A stretch of 55,198 nucleotides of DNA. Source: an uncultured Prevotellamassilia sp. Its GTDB lineage: Bacteria; Bacteroidota; Bacteroidia; Bacteroidales; Bacteroidaceae. This document shows, in pieces, positions 34,464-43,016 of this stretch. How positions within the stretch are numbered: the stretch's first letter is position 1; each line of letters starts with the position of its first letter. The position numbers and the translations under genes were made by a program. The stretch lies in contig CAKQOG010000015.1 of the NCBI GenBank assembly GCA_934255485.1, forward strand, positions 1 to 55,198, in the 5' to 3' direction. The notes under the pieces were generated by a model. The model did no database searches and was not told where the DNA came from. It saw nothing but the letters and a program-made list of their open reading frames with translations.

Positions 34464-35375
34464 ATGATATATAGGATATTTTTCATTACGCTGGCTACTC
34501 TTATCAGTTTGACGGGTAAGGCGCAAACAGTATACAACAATTATATCAATAAGTATGCGGGTATGGCTGTCGAACAGATGAAACGGCATGGGGTGCCTGC
34601 AAGCATCACCCTTGCACAGGGACTGATAGAGAGTGCTGCAGGAACGAGCCGTTTGGCACAAAAAGCTAACAACCACTTTGGCATTAAGGTGGGCACTACG
34701 TGGACGGGACCTTACATGATTATGGCAGACGACCGCCCCGACGACAAGTTTAGGGTGTATCGCTCGGTAACCGAAAGTTTTGAAGATCACTCGTTGTTTC
34801 TGCGCAATGGCAGTAGGTATGCTTTTTTGTTCAACCTCAAGGCAAACGACTATAAAGGTTGGGCACGTGGACTGAAGCAGGCGGGCTATGCCACCAGTCC
34901 TACTTATGCCAACACGCTTATCAACACCATTGAACGCTACAACCTTACCACATTCGACCTCAATGCACACGATAGCCGAGAGTTGCGCCATCAGCAAAGA
35001 GAGGAGCGCAAATTGCAAAACCGCGCCAAGGGTCACACCGTGCGCAAATGCAACAGTCAATACTACATTATTGCGCAAGAGGGCGACACCTACGCCTCGC
35101 TTGCACGCCTTATGCGCAACAAAGAAAAGCGCTTGCGCGAATATAATGATGTAGACGAGAGCTATGCACTCAAAACGGGCGACGTGGTGTATTTAGGCAA
35201 AAAGCAAAAGCGTGCTGCTGCAAGCATTGCCAACAAATATCACATTATGGAGGAAGGCGAGAGCCTCTACGCCATTGCTCAACGTTACGGCATAAGGCTC
35301 AAATCGCTCTGTAAAATGAACCCCATACGTAGGAACTACAGATTTAAGGTGGGCGACAAGATAAGGATTAAGTAA
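34464..35375 (+). CDS. Exported glucosaminidase (GH73) with two LysM domains
   Basis: The 303-residue protein starts with a signal peptide (MIYRIFFITLATLISLTGKAQ). Residues about 25-165 form a GH73/FlgJ-type N-acetylglucosaminidase domain with the catalytic Glu in TLAQGLIESAAGTSRLA, then NNHFGIKVGTTW and YRSVTESFEDHSLFL. A basic linker leads to two LysM domains (YYIIAQEGDTYASLARLMR and YHIMEEGESLYAIAQRYGI, the last ending at the C-terminus) that bind peptidoglycan. It should cut glycan strands of the wall during growth or division. MetF follows after 62 bases, same strand. Confidence 0.94.
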   Translation: MIYRIFFITLATLISLTGKAQTVYNNYINKYAGMAVEQMKRHGVPASITLAQGLIESAAGTSRLAQKANNHFGIKVGTTWTGPYMIMADDRPDDKFRVYRSVTESFEDHSLFLRNGSRYAFLFNLKANDYKGWARGLKQAGYATSPTYANTLINTIERYNLTTFDLNAHDSRELRHQQREERKLQNRAKGHTVRKCNSQYYIIAQEGDTYASLARLMRNKEKRLREYNDVDESYALKTGDVVYLGKKQKRAAASIANKYHIMEEGESLYAIAQRYGIRLKSLCKMNPIRRNYRFKVGDKIRIK

Positions 35376-35437
35376 CACACCCTTTGGACTTGCTAATGCA
35401 AGTGCTAAAAACCCTTCCACACAAAAACATTTAACGA

Positions 35438-36367
35438 ATGACAGAAGCTAAGAAACCCTATTTTTCGTTTGAGATATTGCCCCCATTGCGTGGCAAAGGC
35501 ATGGCTGCTATTTACGACACCATAGAGCGCCTCATGCAGTTCGACCCTGCATATATCAACATCACTACCCACCGTGCTGAAACCATATATAGCGACGATG
35601 GCAATGGTGTGTTTAAAAAGCTCTGTGTGCGCAACCGCCCCGGAACAGTGGCTATTGCTGCTGCCATTAAAGAGCGCTACGGCATACGCACAGTGCCACA
35701 CATCATTTGCAGCGGATTTACTGCCGCCGAAATCGAGAGCGAACTTATCGACCTTTCGTATCTTGGCATTACCGATTTGCTGCTCTTGCGCGGCGACCGT
35801 GCTCACGGCGAAAACCACTATACACCCATGTCTGGCGGCCATTCACATGCCATAGAGCTTTGCCATCAAGTAAACGACTTTAACCGCGGACTGCTACTTG
35901 GCCATGTGCAAACCCAGCCTCTTACCTCGCCTTTTAATTACGGCGTGGCGGGATACCCCGAGAAACACGAAGAGGCTATGAACCTTGCCACCGACATTGA
36001 GCACCTCAAAGCCAAAGTGGATGCGGGAGCTAAATATGTAGTTACGCAAATGTTTTTCGACAACCAAAAGTACTTTAGCTTTGTTGATAAACTGCGCAAA
36101 GCAGGCATCGATGTACCTGTAATTCCGGGGTTGAAACCCCTCACCACACTCAACCATTGCACCATGTTGCCACGCACCTTCCACATCGATTTCCCCGACG
36201 AATTGGCCAAAGAACTTTCGCGCTGTCACAACAACGACGATGTGAAGGCTGTGGGTGTAGACTGGGCTAAGCAGCAATGCGCCGAGTTGCGCCAAGCTGG
36301 TGTTGAGGGCATTCACTTCTACACCATGAATGCTGCTCAGATGGTAGAGCGCATCATGACGCCTTGA
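35438..36367 (+). CDS. metF: 5,10-methylenetetrahydrofolate reductase
   Basis: MetF reduces methylene-tetrahydrofolate to methyl-tetrahydrofolate, the methyl donor for MetH, whose gene lies 1 kb downstream. The 309-residue barrel protein shows FSFEILPP near the start, NITTHRAE, the FAD region LLLLRGDR, GVAGYPEKHEEA, and VTQMFFDNQKYFSFVDKLR. Length fits (about 300). The FKBP gene and a repeat array separate it from metH, so the two are not one operon, and a terminator follows at 36399-36448. Confidence 0.97.
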   Translation: MTEAKKPYFSFEILPPLRGKGMAAIYDTIERLMQFDPAYINITTHRAETIYSDDGNGVFKKLCVRNRPGTVAIAAAIKERYGIRTVPHIICSGFTAAEIESELIDLSYLGITDLLLLRGDRAHGENHYTPMSGGHSHAIELCHQVNDFNRGLLLGHVQTQPLTSPFNYGVAGYPEKHEEAMNLATDIEHLKAKVDAGAKYVVTQMFFDNQKYFSFVDKLRKAGIDVPVIPGLKPLTTLNHCTMLPRTFHIDFPDELAKELSRCHNNDDVKAVGVDWAKQQCAELRQAGVEGIHFYTMNAAQMVERIMTP

Positions 36368-36398
36368 TACATGGCAGAACGACAAGCCAAATGCTCAT

Positions 36399-36448
36399 AA
36401 ATCGAAAAAAATGAACCGATTGGTGTTTTCGTTCATTTTTTTCGATTT
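36399..36448 (+). terminator. Rho-independent terminator of metF
   Basis: An 18-bp perfect stem, AAATCGAAAAAAATGAAC (36399-36416) and its complement (36431-36448), with a 14-base loop and T-rich right arm. Confidence 0.85.
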
Positions 36449-36549
36449 TTGGCGAGTTTTACATAAACCTCTGATTATCAGATAAATACGACACTTTGCA
36501 TTGCATACAATCGCTGCTTAATAGCGTCACTAACGCATCATTAACCCCT

Positions 36550-36634
36550 AAGGATACGTATCTTTGTGCCTTAAGGATACGTATTCTTCTACCCTAAGGA
36601 TGCGTATTCTTAGGGCACAAGGATACGCATCCTT
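36550..36634. repeat. Array of four palindromic sites at exact 23-bp pitch (copy 2)
   Basis: Sites at 36550 (AAGGATACGTATCTTT), 36573 (AAGGATACGTATTCTT), 36596 (AAGGATGCGTATTCTT) and 36619 (AAGGATACGCATCCTT), each followed by 7 variable bases. All four keep the core AAGGAT(A/G)CG(T/C)AT. The regular pitch is not chance. It corresponds to the array at 13719-13802. Confidence 0.85.
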
Positions 36635-36735
36635 ACGAAATGAGCATACGAAACATACTGTTAATTGAAAAGTTTTATTAAAGAAGATAAAAATTCAGTC
36701 TCTTGTTTTAACATTTCGTTTCTATATTTCAAGTG

Positions 36736-36760
36736 CAAAATGTCAATAAATGTTCACAAA
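36736..36760 (+). repeat. 25-bp string shared with the beta-galactosidase upstream region (copy 2)
   Basis: Identical to 13908-13932; begins 102 bases after the array and ends 20 bases before the FKBP start codon. Confidence 0.8.
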
Positions 36761-36779
36761 ATACAGCATAAAAACCTCT

Positions 36780-37178
36780 ATGGCAAAGAAAACATATACC
36801 GAAGACAATAAGCGTTGGCTGCAAGCCAAAGCACAAGAAGAGGGCGTGTGTGCCCTACCCCAAGGCATTTACTACAAAGTGCTTAAGCAAGGTAACCCCG
36901 AAGCTGCCCACCCCACACGCCACAGCATCGTAACCGTTCACTACACGGGATGGACCATCAACGGCAAAAAGTTTGATAGCAGCCGAGGCGGTACTCCTAT
37001 TGCCATGCGGCTAAGCGACCTTATTGATGGTTGGATAGTAGCCATGCAACAAATGCACGTGGGCGATCAATGGGAACTGTACATACCCGCCGAAATGGGC
37101 TACGGCAAATACTCACAACCAGGCATTCCAGGCGGTAGCACACTGATATTTGAGGTTGAGCTCATCGGGGTTTGCTAA
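36780..37178 (+). CDS. FKBP-type peptidyl-prolyl isomerase
   Basis: The 132-residue protein (start MAKKTYTEDNKRW) catalyses cis-trans isomerisation of Xaa-Pro bonds. The FKBP core spans about 30-131: VTVHYTGWTINGKKFDSSRG, LSDLIDGWIVAMQQMHVGDQWELYIP, MGYGKY and IPGGSTLIFEVELI. No signal peptide is present, so it is cytoplasmic. An in-frame ATG at 36750 lies in the conserved 25-bp repeat string and is less likely. It is preceded by the array at 36550-36634, which may influence its expression. Confidence 0.94.
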   Translation: MAKKTYTEDNKRWLQAKAQEEGVCALPQGIYYKVLKQGNPEAAHPTRHSIVTVHYTGWTINGKKFDSSRGGTPIAMRLSDLIDGWIVAMQQMHVGDQWELYIPAEMGYGKYSQPGIPGGSTLIFEVELIGVC

Positions 37179-37385
37179 GAACGAACAACACGAAAGGCTT
37201 GCGATTTGCACTGAAAAAACGTTTTTTAAGCCACGAATTATCACGAATTTTTCATGAATTTTTCAACGTATAATTCATGATTGAAATTATGGTTAATTCA
37301 TAGTATTTCGTGACTAAAAAATAAAGACAAAGAGCATTCATGTTCAAAAAAAATCGAAGCCAAAAGCAACACAAAGACACGATAT

Positions 37386-40300
37386 ATGGAACAAAAGCGC
37401 AGCACATTTTTAGATACTTTCAACCAACACAACGACCGCATTTGGATACTCGATGGAGCGTTAGGTTCGATGATTCAAACCTACAATCTTAAAGAAGAGG
37501 ACTTTTGTGGTAACATCTTTAAAAACTGGCCAGTAAAGCTAAAAGGCAACAACGACCTCATAGCCCTAACGCGTCCCGATGTGCTGCGACAAATTCATCG
37601 TGACTACCTTGAAGCAGGTGCCGACATCATCACGACCAACACCTTTAGCGCACAAAGCGTGTCGCAAGCCGACTATCACGCTGAGGCTTACGTAAAGCAA
37701 ATGAACGAGGCTTCGGCACGATTGGCACGCGAAGAGGCCGACCGCATGACCCTCCTAACGCCCGACAAACCACGTTTTGTGGCTGCATCAATCGGTCCTA
37801 CTAACCGCACGCTATCAATGTCGCCCGATGTTGAAAATCCGGCTTATCGTGCACTCACCTTCGACCAATTGCGCGATGCCTACGTGGAACAAATGATGGT
37901 GTTAAGCCATCAAGGGGTAGACATCTGGCTGATGGAAACCATTTTCGACACACTCAACACCAAGGCTGCATTGGCAGCAGCTCGCATCGTAAAGGAGAAA
38001 ACGGGGCGCCACATCCCCATCATGCTAAGCGTAACAATAGCTGATGCCAGCGGACGCACCTTGTCAGGGCAAACGCTCGATGCGTTTCTTGCCTCGGTAT
38101 GCCACGACGAGGACATTTTTAGCATAGGACTCAACTGCTCGTTTGGGGCAGAAGACATGCGCCCCTACGTGCGCTATTTGGCTGAAAAATCGCCCTATTA
38201 CGTAAGTTCACACCCCAATGCCGGACTGCCCAATGAAGAGGGCAACTACACCGAAACGCCTCAAATGATGGCTGACGCAATTAAGGGTTTTATCGACGAT
38301 GGCAGCGTAAACATCGTGGGCGGTTGCTGCGGTTCTACCCCACAACACATCAAGGCTATTGCTGAAATGGCACAAGGGCTACCTGCACACCAACGCCCCA
38401 CTAATGGTGGAAAAATCGATTGGTTGGCAGGGCTTGAGGGCTTTACACCCATGACAGGAACGTTTATGAACGTGGGCGAACGCTGTAATGTGGCAGGTAG
38501 CCGAAAGTTTTTGCGCCTTATCAAGGAGAAGCAATACGACGAGGCACTGGGCATAGCTCGCAAACAAGTGCGCGATGGTGCCACACTGCTCGACATTAAC
38601 ATGGACGACGGACTGCTTGATGCTCAGGCAGAAATAACGCATTTTCTTAACCTTATGGCATCCGACCCCGAAGTGGCACGCATTCCGTGGATGATAGACT
38701 CTTCTCGCTTTGAGGTGATAGAGGCTGCGCTAAAGTGCGTACAAGGCAAGTGTGTGGTTAATTCGATATCGCTCAAAGAGGGCGAAGCTAAATTTCTTGA
38801 CCATGCCCGCACCATTCGCAATTATGGCTCTGCCATGGTGGTAATGGCTTTCGACGAAGAGGGGCAAGCCACTACCTACCAACGCAAAATCGATATATGC
38901 CAACGCGCCTATCAATTGCTTACAGAAAAGGCTGGCATCAATCCGCACGATATTATTTTCGACCCCAATGTACTTACCGTTGCCACTGGTATGAAAGAGC
39001 ACAACCGCTATGGTCTCGACTTTATCGAAGCCACTGGATGGATTAAACGGCATCTGCCCCATGCCCATGTTAGCGGCGGTGTGAGCAACCTTTCGTTTGC
39101 CTTTCGTGGCAATAACTACCTGCGCGAAGCTATGCACGCCGTGTTCTTATTTCACGGCATGAAACAAGGCATGGACATGGGCATTGTTAATCCTGCCACC
39201 AAGGTGATGTATCAAGACATCCCGCAAGACTTGCTCAAAGCTATTGAGGATGTGGTGCTCTGTCGAAACGACAATGCCTCAGAACATCTCATCGAGATGG
39301 CACAGAAACTGCTCGAAGAGAAAGACAAAAAATCCTTGAACGTGGCACCCAAAGCAAGCATTGATCGCTCTACCATTCCGCTCGAACAACGACTTACTGA
39401 TGCCCTACGCATGGGCGACGACGAGTTTCTTGAACCCGACCTTATGGAGGCGCTCAAGTGCTACGACAGCCCAAGCAAAATTATCGAAGAACCCTTGATG
39501 AAAGGCATGGACATCGTGGGCAAGCTCTTTGGCGAGGGCAAGATGTTTTTGCCACAAGTGGTAAAGTCGGCACGCACCATGAAGCGTGCAGTAGCTATTT
39601 TACAGCCCTACCTTGAAGAGAGCAAACAGAGCGGTGGCAAGAGCAACGGACGCTACCTCGTGGCCACTGTTAAGGGCGATGTTCACGACATAGGCAAGAA
39701 CATTGTGGCGGTAGTTATGGGGTGCAACAACTTCGATGTAACCGACCTTGGGGTGATGGTTCCCGCCGACAAAATTGTTGATACTATTATAGAAGGGCAT
39801 TTTGACTTTGTAGGATTGAGCGGCCTCATTACGCCCTCGCTTGACGAAATGTGTTATACGGCCGAGGCAATGGACAAGGCTGGCATTAACATTCCGCTCT
39901 TTATTGGTGGTGCCACAACAAGCGAACTGCACACTGCGCTAAAGATTGCTCCGCTCTATCGTGGCCCCGTGTTCTACGTAAAAGACGCTGCGCAAAATCC
40001 CGTTATCGCCTCGCAACTGTTGAGTAGCGAGCGCGAGCGAGTGTTGGCTGCAAACAGGGCACGCCAGGCTGAACTGGTAAGGCTTCACAACGAACAAAAA
40101 AAGCAACAAATGGCTACCGCTGCTACCGCTCCTTCAAAGCAAAACACACTTGATGGATGCCCCTGCGGACACGCCCATCAACACCACACACCTGCGCAAG
40201 GTCGCATCATTATTGATTGGGACAACTATGTGGCTCCACAACCTACATACGTGGGCTATAAGAGTTTGCCCAACATTAGTATTGCGCAAGTACGCCCTTA

Positions 40301-41012
40301 CATCAACTGGACCTACTTTTACAATCTTTGGCGTGTGCGCAAGGGCACAACCGAGGCAGAGAAGGTGAAGAACGAGGCAGAACAACTGCTCAACGAGATT
40401 GAAAACCAACACTACATGCAAGCACAAGTGGGCTTTTACCCTGCCTACAGCACCGACCATAGCATTGTGTTGCCTGGAGCTGTAAAGGGCACTGACCTCG
40501 AAATTCCTACGCCACGACAAAAGCACGCCGTGCAAGAGGGCAACCCACAATTGGCTCTTTGCGACTTTATAGCCCCACGTGGCCACAACGACTTTATGGG
40601 AGTTTTTGCCGTTACAGTTTCTCCCTCGTTCTGCGAACAGTTGGAGCTGCTTAAGCAACAAGACACTGACTCTTATCGTTCGCTACTTATGCAGTCGGTG
40701 GGCGACCGCTTGGCAGAGGCTACGAGCGAATGGTTACACCAAGAAGTAAGACGCCACCTATGGGGATATGCTCCCAACGAGGATCTGTCAATGACCAACC
40801 TTGCACGTGCTGCCTTTCGTGGCATACGTCCTGCTGTGGGCTATCCGTCGCTTCCAGACTTGCGCTTAATCTTCCCCATTAGCAAGTTGCTCAGCTTTGA
40901 TACGCTCAACATCCACCTCACCGAAAATGGGGCTATGTATCCGCTAAGTTCCATCTGCGGACTTTACATCAGCCATCCACAAGCCAAATATTTTGTGGTA
41001 GAAAAGGACTAA
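37386..41012 (+). CDS. metH: Cobalamin-dependent methionine synthase
   Basis: MetH moves a methyl group from methyl-tetrahydrofolate to homocysteine through cobalamin. The 1208-residue protein has all four modules: the homocysteine/zinc domain (1-330; LDGALGSMIQ, GLNCSF, GGCCGSTP), the pterin domain (350-620; MNVGERCNVAGS), the B12 domain (650-890; DVHDIGKN with cobalt ligand H767, GVMVP, GLSGLI) and the SAM-binding reactivation domain to the C-terminus (RGIRPAVGYPSLPD). The linker before the reactivation domain holds an unusual Cys/His cluster (CPCGHAHQHH, near 920-935). No cobalamin riboswitch was recognised in the 200 bases upstream, which only show repeated CACGAATT/TTCATGAATT strings. 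Confidence 0.98.
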   Translation: MEQKRSTFLDTFNQHNDRIWILDGALGSMIQTYNLKEEDFCGNIFKNWPVKLKGNNDLIALTRPDVLRQIHRDYLEAGADIITTNTFSAQSVSQADYHAEAYVKQMNEASARLAREEADRMTLLTPDKPRFVAASIGPTNRTLSMSPDVENPAYRALTFDQLRDAYVEQMMVLSHQGVDIWLMETIFDTLNTKAALAAARIVKEKTGRHIPIMLSVTIADASGRTLSGQTLDAFLASVCHDEDIFSIGLNCSFGAEDMRPYVRYLAEKSPYYVSSHPNAGLPNEEGNYTETPQMMADAIKGFIDDGSVNIVGGCCGSTPQHIKAIAEMAQGLPAHQRPTNGGKIDWLAGLEGFTPMTGTFMNVGERCNVAGSRKFLRLIKEKQYDEALGIARKQVRDGATLLDINMDDGLLDAQAEITHFLNLMASDPEVARIPWMIDSSRFEVIEAALKCVQGKCVVNSISLKEGEAKFLDHARTIRNYGSAMVVMAFDEEGQATTYQRKIDICQRAYQLLTEKAGINPHDIIFDPNVLTVATGMKEHNRYGLDFIEATGWIKRHLPHAHVSGGVSNLSFAFRGNNYLREAMHAVFLFHGMKQGMDMGIVNPATKVMYQDIPQDLLKAIEDVVLCRNDNASEHLIEMAQKLLEEKDKKSLNVAPKASIDRSTIPLEQRLTDALRMGDDEFLEPDLMEALKCYDSPSKIIEEPLMKGMDIVGKLFGEGKMFLPQVVKSARTMKRAVAILQPYLEESKQSGGKSNGRYLVATVKGDVHDIGKNIVAVVMGCNNFDVTDLGVMVPADKIVDTIIEGHFDFVGLSGLITPSLDEMCYTAEAMDKAGINIPLFIGGATTSELHTALKIAPLYRGPVFYVKDAAQNPVIASQLLSSERERVLAANRARQAELVRLHNEQKKQQMATAATAPSKQNTLDGCPCGHAHQHHTPAQGRIIIDWDNYVAPQPTYVGYKSLPNISIAQVRPYINWTYFYNLWRVRKGTTEAEKVKNEAEQLLNEIENQHYMQAQVGFYPAYSTDHSIVLPGAVKGTDLEIPTPRQKHAVQEGNPQLALCDFIAPRGHNDFMGVFAVTVSPSFCEQLELLKQQDTDSYRSLLMQSVGDRLAEATSEWLHQEVRRHLWGYAPNEDLSMTNLARAAFRGIRPAVGYPSLPDLRLIFPISKLLSFDTLNIHLTENGAMYPLSSICGLYISHPQAKYFVVEKD

Positions 41013-41050
41013 ATTTTGGCTTATTTGTCAAAAGGATAAGGGTAAAAGTA

Positions 41051-41254
41051 CGGGCTGAAAGCCCAAAAGACTACAGCCCAGGGCAACGCCCTGGGTACCT
41101 ATACATACAGAGATGGCGCTCTAAAGGAGCAAAAGATGAAGCCTCGAATGCTTAGCGGTGGGTTCATCTTTTGCTCTTACAGAGCGCGATCATTGCGAAA
41201 TGTACATACCCCAGGGCGTTGCCCTGGGCTGTAGTCTTTTGGGCTTTCAGCCCG
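41051..41254. repeat. 204-bp near-palindromic element with 45-bp perfect arms
   Basis: Outer arms 41051-41095 and 41210-41254 are exact reverse complements; each arm itself contains two small palindromes (GGGCTGAAAGCCC and CCCAGGGCAACGCCCTGGG). Inner arms 41116-41140 and 41163-41187 pair with three mismatches. The whole could fold as one long hairpin or cruciform. It has no coding capacity. A 20-base relic lies at 33680-33699, so it is a dispersed, probably mobilised element. Confidence 0.85.
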
Positions 41255-41310
41255 TGTTTCAATGCTCTTTCTTTGCTTATCTAAATTTGAACGCTTTAAA
41301 TAAGCAATTC

Positions 41311-41472
41311 GGCTCGGAAAAGCAAAACATAAAGCAAAAACTTTGCTTAATGCGGTGCTTTTCGCTCGCCTTGCACTATCTTTAAATAAAATAGGCGGCG
41401 GCTCGGAAAAGCAAAACATTAAGCAAAAACTTTGCTTAATGTTTTGCTTTTCGCTCGCCTTGCACTATCTTT
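41311..41472 (+). repeat. Tandem duplication of a promoter-hairpin unit
   Basis: Copies 41311-41383 and 41400-41472 are 73 bases each, 69 identical, with an 89-base period. Each has a hairpin and ends in CTTGCACTATCTTT. Copy 2 has a 21-bp perfect stem (41407-41427 and 41431-41451) with a 3-base loop; in copy 1 three changed bases break the stem. Confidence 0.85.
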
Positions 41473-41473
41473 G
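41443..41473 (+). promoter_or_regulatory. nusB operon promoter inside the second unit
   Basis: TTTG (41443-41446), 19 bases, TATCTTTG (41466-41473): full Bacteroidetes consensus, about 30 bases before the nusB ATG. The -33 box lies in the right arm of the hairpin, so hairpin or cruciform formation would hide it. The matching site in copy 1 (TATCTTTA) is one base off. Confidence 0.7.
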
Positions 41474-41502
41474 CACCAAGAAACATAGGTACCTTTACGA
41501 TT

Positions 41503-42492
41503 ATGATTAACAGAGAACTAATAAGGCTGAAAGTGGTTCAGCTCATTTATTCGTATTATCAAAATGAGGGTAAAACGCTCGAAGTGGCTGAAAAAGAATT
41601 GTCGTTTTCGCTACAAAAGGCTTACGACCTCTACGAATACTTACTCTCTATTTTAGTAGAACTGAAGAAATACGCAGAGCGTAAAGACGCTGTGCGCCTG
41701 GCACGCGAAAAACGCACAGGTAAAGCTATCGGTGGAGTGTCGCCCGATAAGCAATTTGCTGATAACAAGTTGCTCTGCCAATTGGCAGAAAATAAGGCCT
41801 TGATTGATTTTCAAGAAAATCGTAAGGGTCAATGGCCTGAGGAAGATGCTTTTGTGAAAAAGCTTTACACCAAATTGACAGAAAGTGATATTTTCCAACT
41901 ATACATTGATAAGGAGGATTTCTCTTATGAAGCAGACCGCGAATTAATGCGCAAACTTTATAAGACCTTTATCTGCAACAACGACGACTTTGACGCACTT
42001 ATCGAAGATCACTCTCTCTATTGGAACGACGATAAACAAGTGGTAGACTCATTTGTACTGAAAACTATCAAACGCTTTAACGAGAAGAGTACTGCAGACG
42101 AAGCTTTGCTACCTGTTTATGCTGCCGACGAAGATCGCATGTTTGCCAGCCGACTATTTACTGCTACAATAGAACGTGGCGCCGAACTGCGCGACATTAT
42201 ACGCAATAATACTAAGAACTGGGAGTTCTCACGCTTGGCTTTCATGGATGTGATTATCATGCAGATTGCTTTGGCTGAAATCCTTACGTTCGACTCTATT
42301 CCACTCAACGTTACCTTTAACGAGTATCTCGACATTGCTAAAATTTATAGTACTCCACGTAGTGCTTCCTATATCAACGGCATGCTTGACGGTATCGTTA
42401 AAAACTTGGCTAAAGAGGGACGCACAAGCAAAGTACGCGAAAAGAAGCCTACAAGTGTTAGTGCAAACAAAGCACAAGCACAAACTAAATAA
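41503..42492 (+). CDS. nusB: Transcription antitermination protein NusB (long Bacteroidetes form)
   Basis: NusB joins NusE/S10 on boxA RNA during rRNA transcription. The all-helical NusB domain is seen in the C-terminal part (about 200-310): RGAELRDIIRNNTKNWEFSRLAFMDVIIMQIALAEIL, SIPLNVTFNEYLDIAKIYS and YINGMLDGIVKNL. The first 190 residues, starting MINRELIRLKVVQLIYSYYQNEG, are an additional helical part usual in this phylum; E. coli NusB is only 139 residues. It is followed by yajC, ybbR and coaE in one direction. Confidence 0.96.
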   Translation: MINRELIRLKVVQLIYSYYQNEGKTLEVAEKELSFSLQKAYDLYEYLLSILVELKKYAERKDAVRLAREKRTGKAIGGVSPDKQFADNKLLCQLAENKALIDFQENRKGQWPEEDAFVKKLYTKLTESDIFQLYIDKEDFSYEADRELMRKLYKTFICNNDDFDALIEDHSLYWNDDKQVVDSFVLKTIKRFNEKSTADEALLPVYAADEDRMFASRLFTATIERGAELRDIIRNNTKNWEFSRLAFMDVIIMQIALAEILTFDSIPLNVTFNEYLDIAKIYSTPRSASYINGMLDGIVKNLAKEGRTSKVREKKPTSVSANKAQAQTK

Positions 42493-42546
42493 GTAGGTAT
42501 ACGAGAACTTTATTTATCGACAACAACTTTTATATTTTTTATTATT

Positions 42547-42858
42547 ATGAATTTGACTCTTTTACAAGCTGCTGCTGGGCAACAAGGTAGTAACTACACA
42601 ATGATTATCATGATGGTAGTGCTTTTTGCCATCGTATATTTCTTTATGATTCGCCCACAAAACAAAAAGCAAAAGGAAATTCAAAAGTTCCGCAATAGCC
42701 TCGAAATAGGACAAGATGTTATTACTATTGGTGGCGTTCACGGCACTATCAAGAGTATCAACGAAGAAGAAAACACCGTGGTGCTTGAGGTTGCTACTGG
42801 TGTGAAAATCACTTTTGCTAAAGAGGCTATCAACCCTATTGCAACTGCTAAGAAATAA
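42547..42858 (+). CDS. yajC: Preprotein translocase accessory protein YajC
   Basis: The 103-residue protein has one transmembrane helix (about 17-35, MIIMMVVLFAIVYFFMI) followed by the family signature RPQNKKQKEIQKFRNSLEIGQDVITIGGVHG. YajC associates with SecDF in the inner membrane. It lies 54 bases after nusB. Confidence 0.97.
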   Translation: MNLTLLQAAAGQQGSNYTMIIMMVVLFAIVYFFMIRPQNKKQKEIQKFRNSLEIGQDVITIGGVHGTIKSINEEENTVVLEVATGVKITFAKEAINPIATAKK

Positions 42859-43016
42859 AACCGACTATCTCTATAACTATCTTGTAAAGGCTTCGTCTGT
42901 ATGTGTGTTGCTATGCTCTGATTGCTCGAGCGTAGTTCTGCATAGGCGAAGCCTTTATGTTTCTTTTTCATCTTTTGCAGTGAAAAAGATGATGATATTA
43001 AAAAACTGTTATCATC

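Larger units (their letters stand above)
36368..36779. other. Intergenic region between metF and the FKBP gene
   Basis: About 410 bases: terminator 36399-36448, palindrome array 36550-36634, shared string 36736-36760. No ORF of note. Confidence 0.75.
41013..41502. other. Repeat-filled intergenic region between metH and nusB
   Basis: It holds the 204-bp palindromic element (41051-41254) and two tandem promoter-hairpin units (41311-41472). Open frames here are by-products of the repeats. Confidence 0.8.

Noticed and set aside
36550..36634. CRISPR array
   Set aside because: The repeats are 16-bp palindromes with 7-base gaps, too short for repeat and spacer, and no cas gene is near.
37179..37385. 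Cobalamin or SAM riboswitch before metH
   Set aside because: No conserved B12-box or SAM-box core could be recognised; the spacer holds only short AT-rich repeats.
41158..41385. Open frames inside the metH-nusB spacer
   Set aside because: They translate the large palindrome and the duplicated promoter unit.
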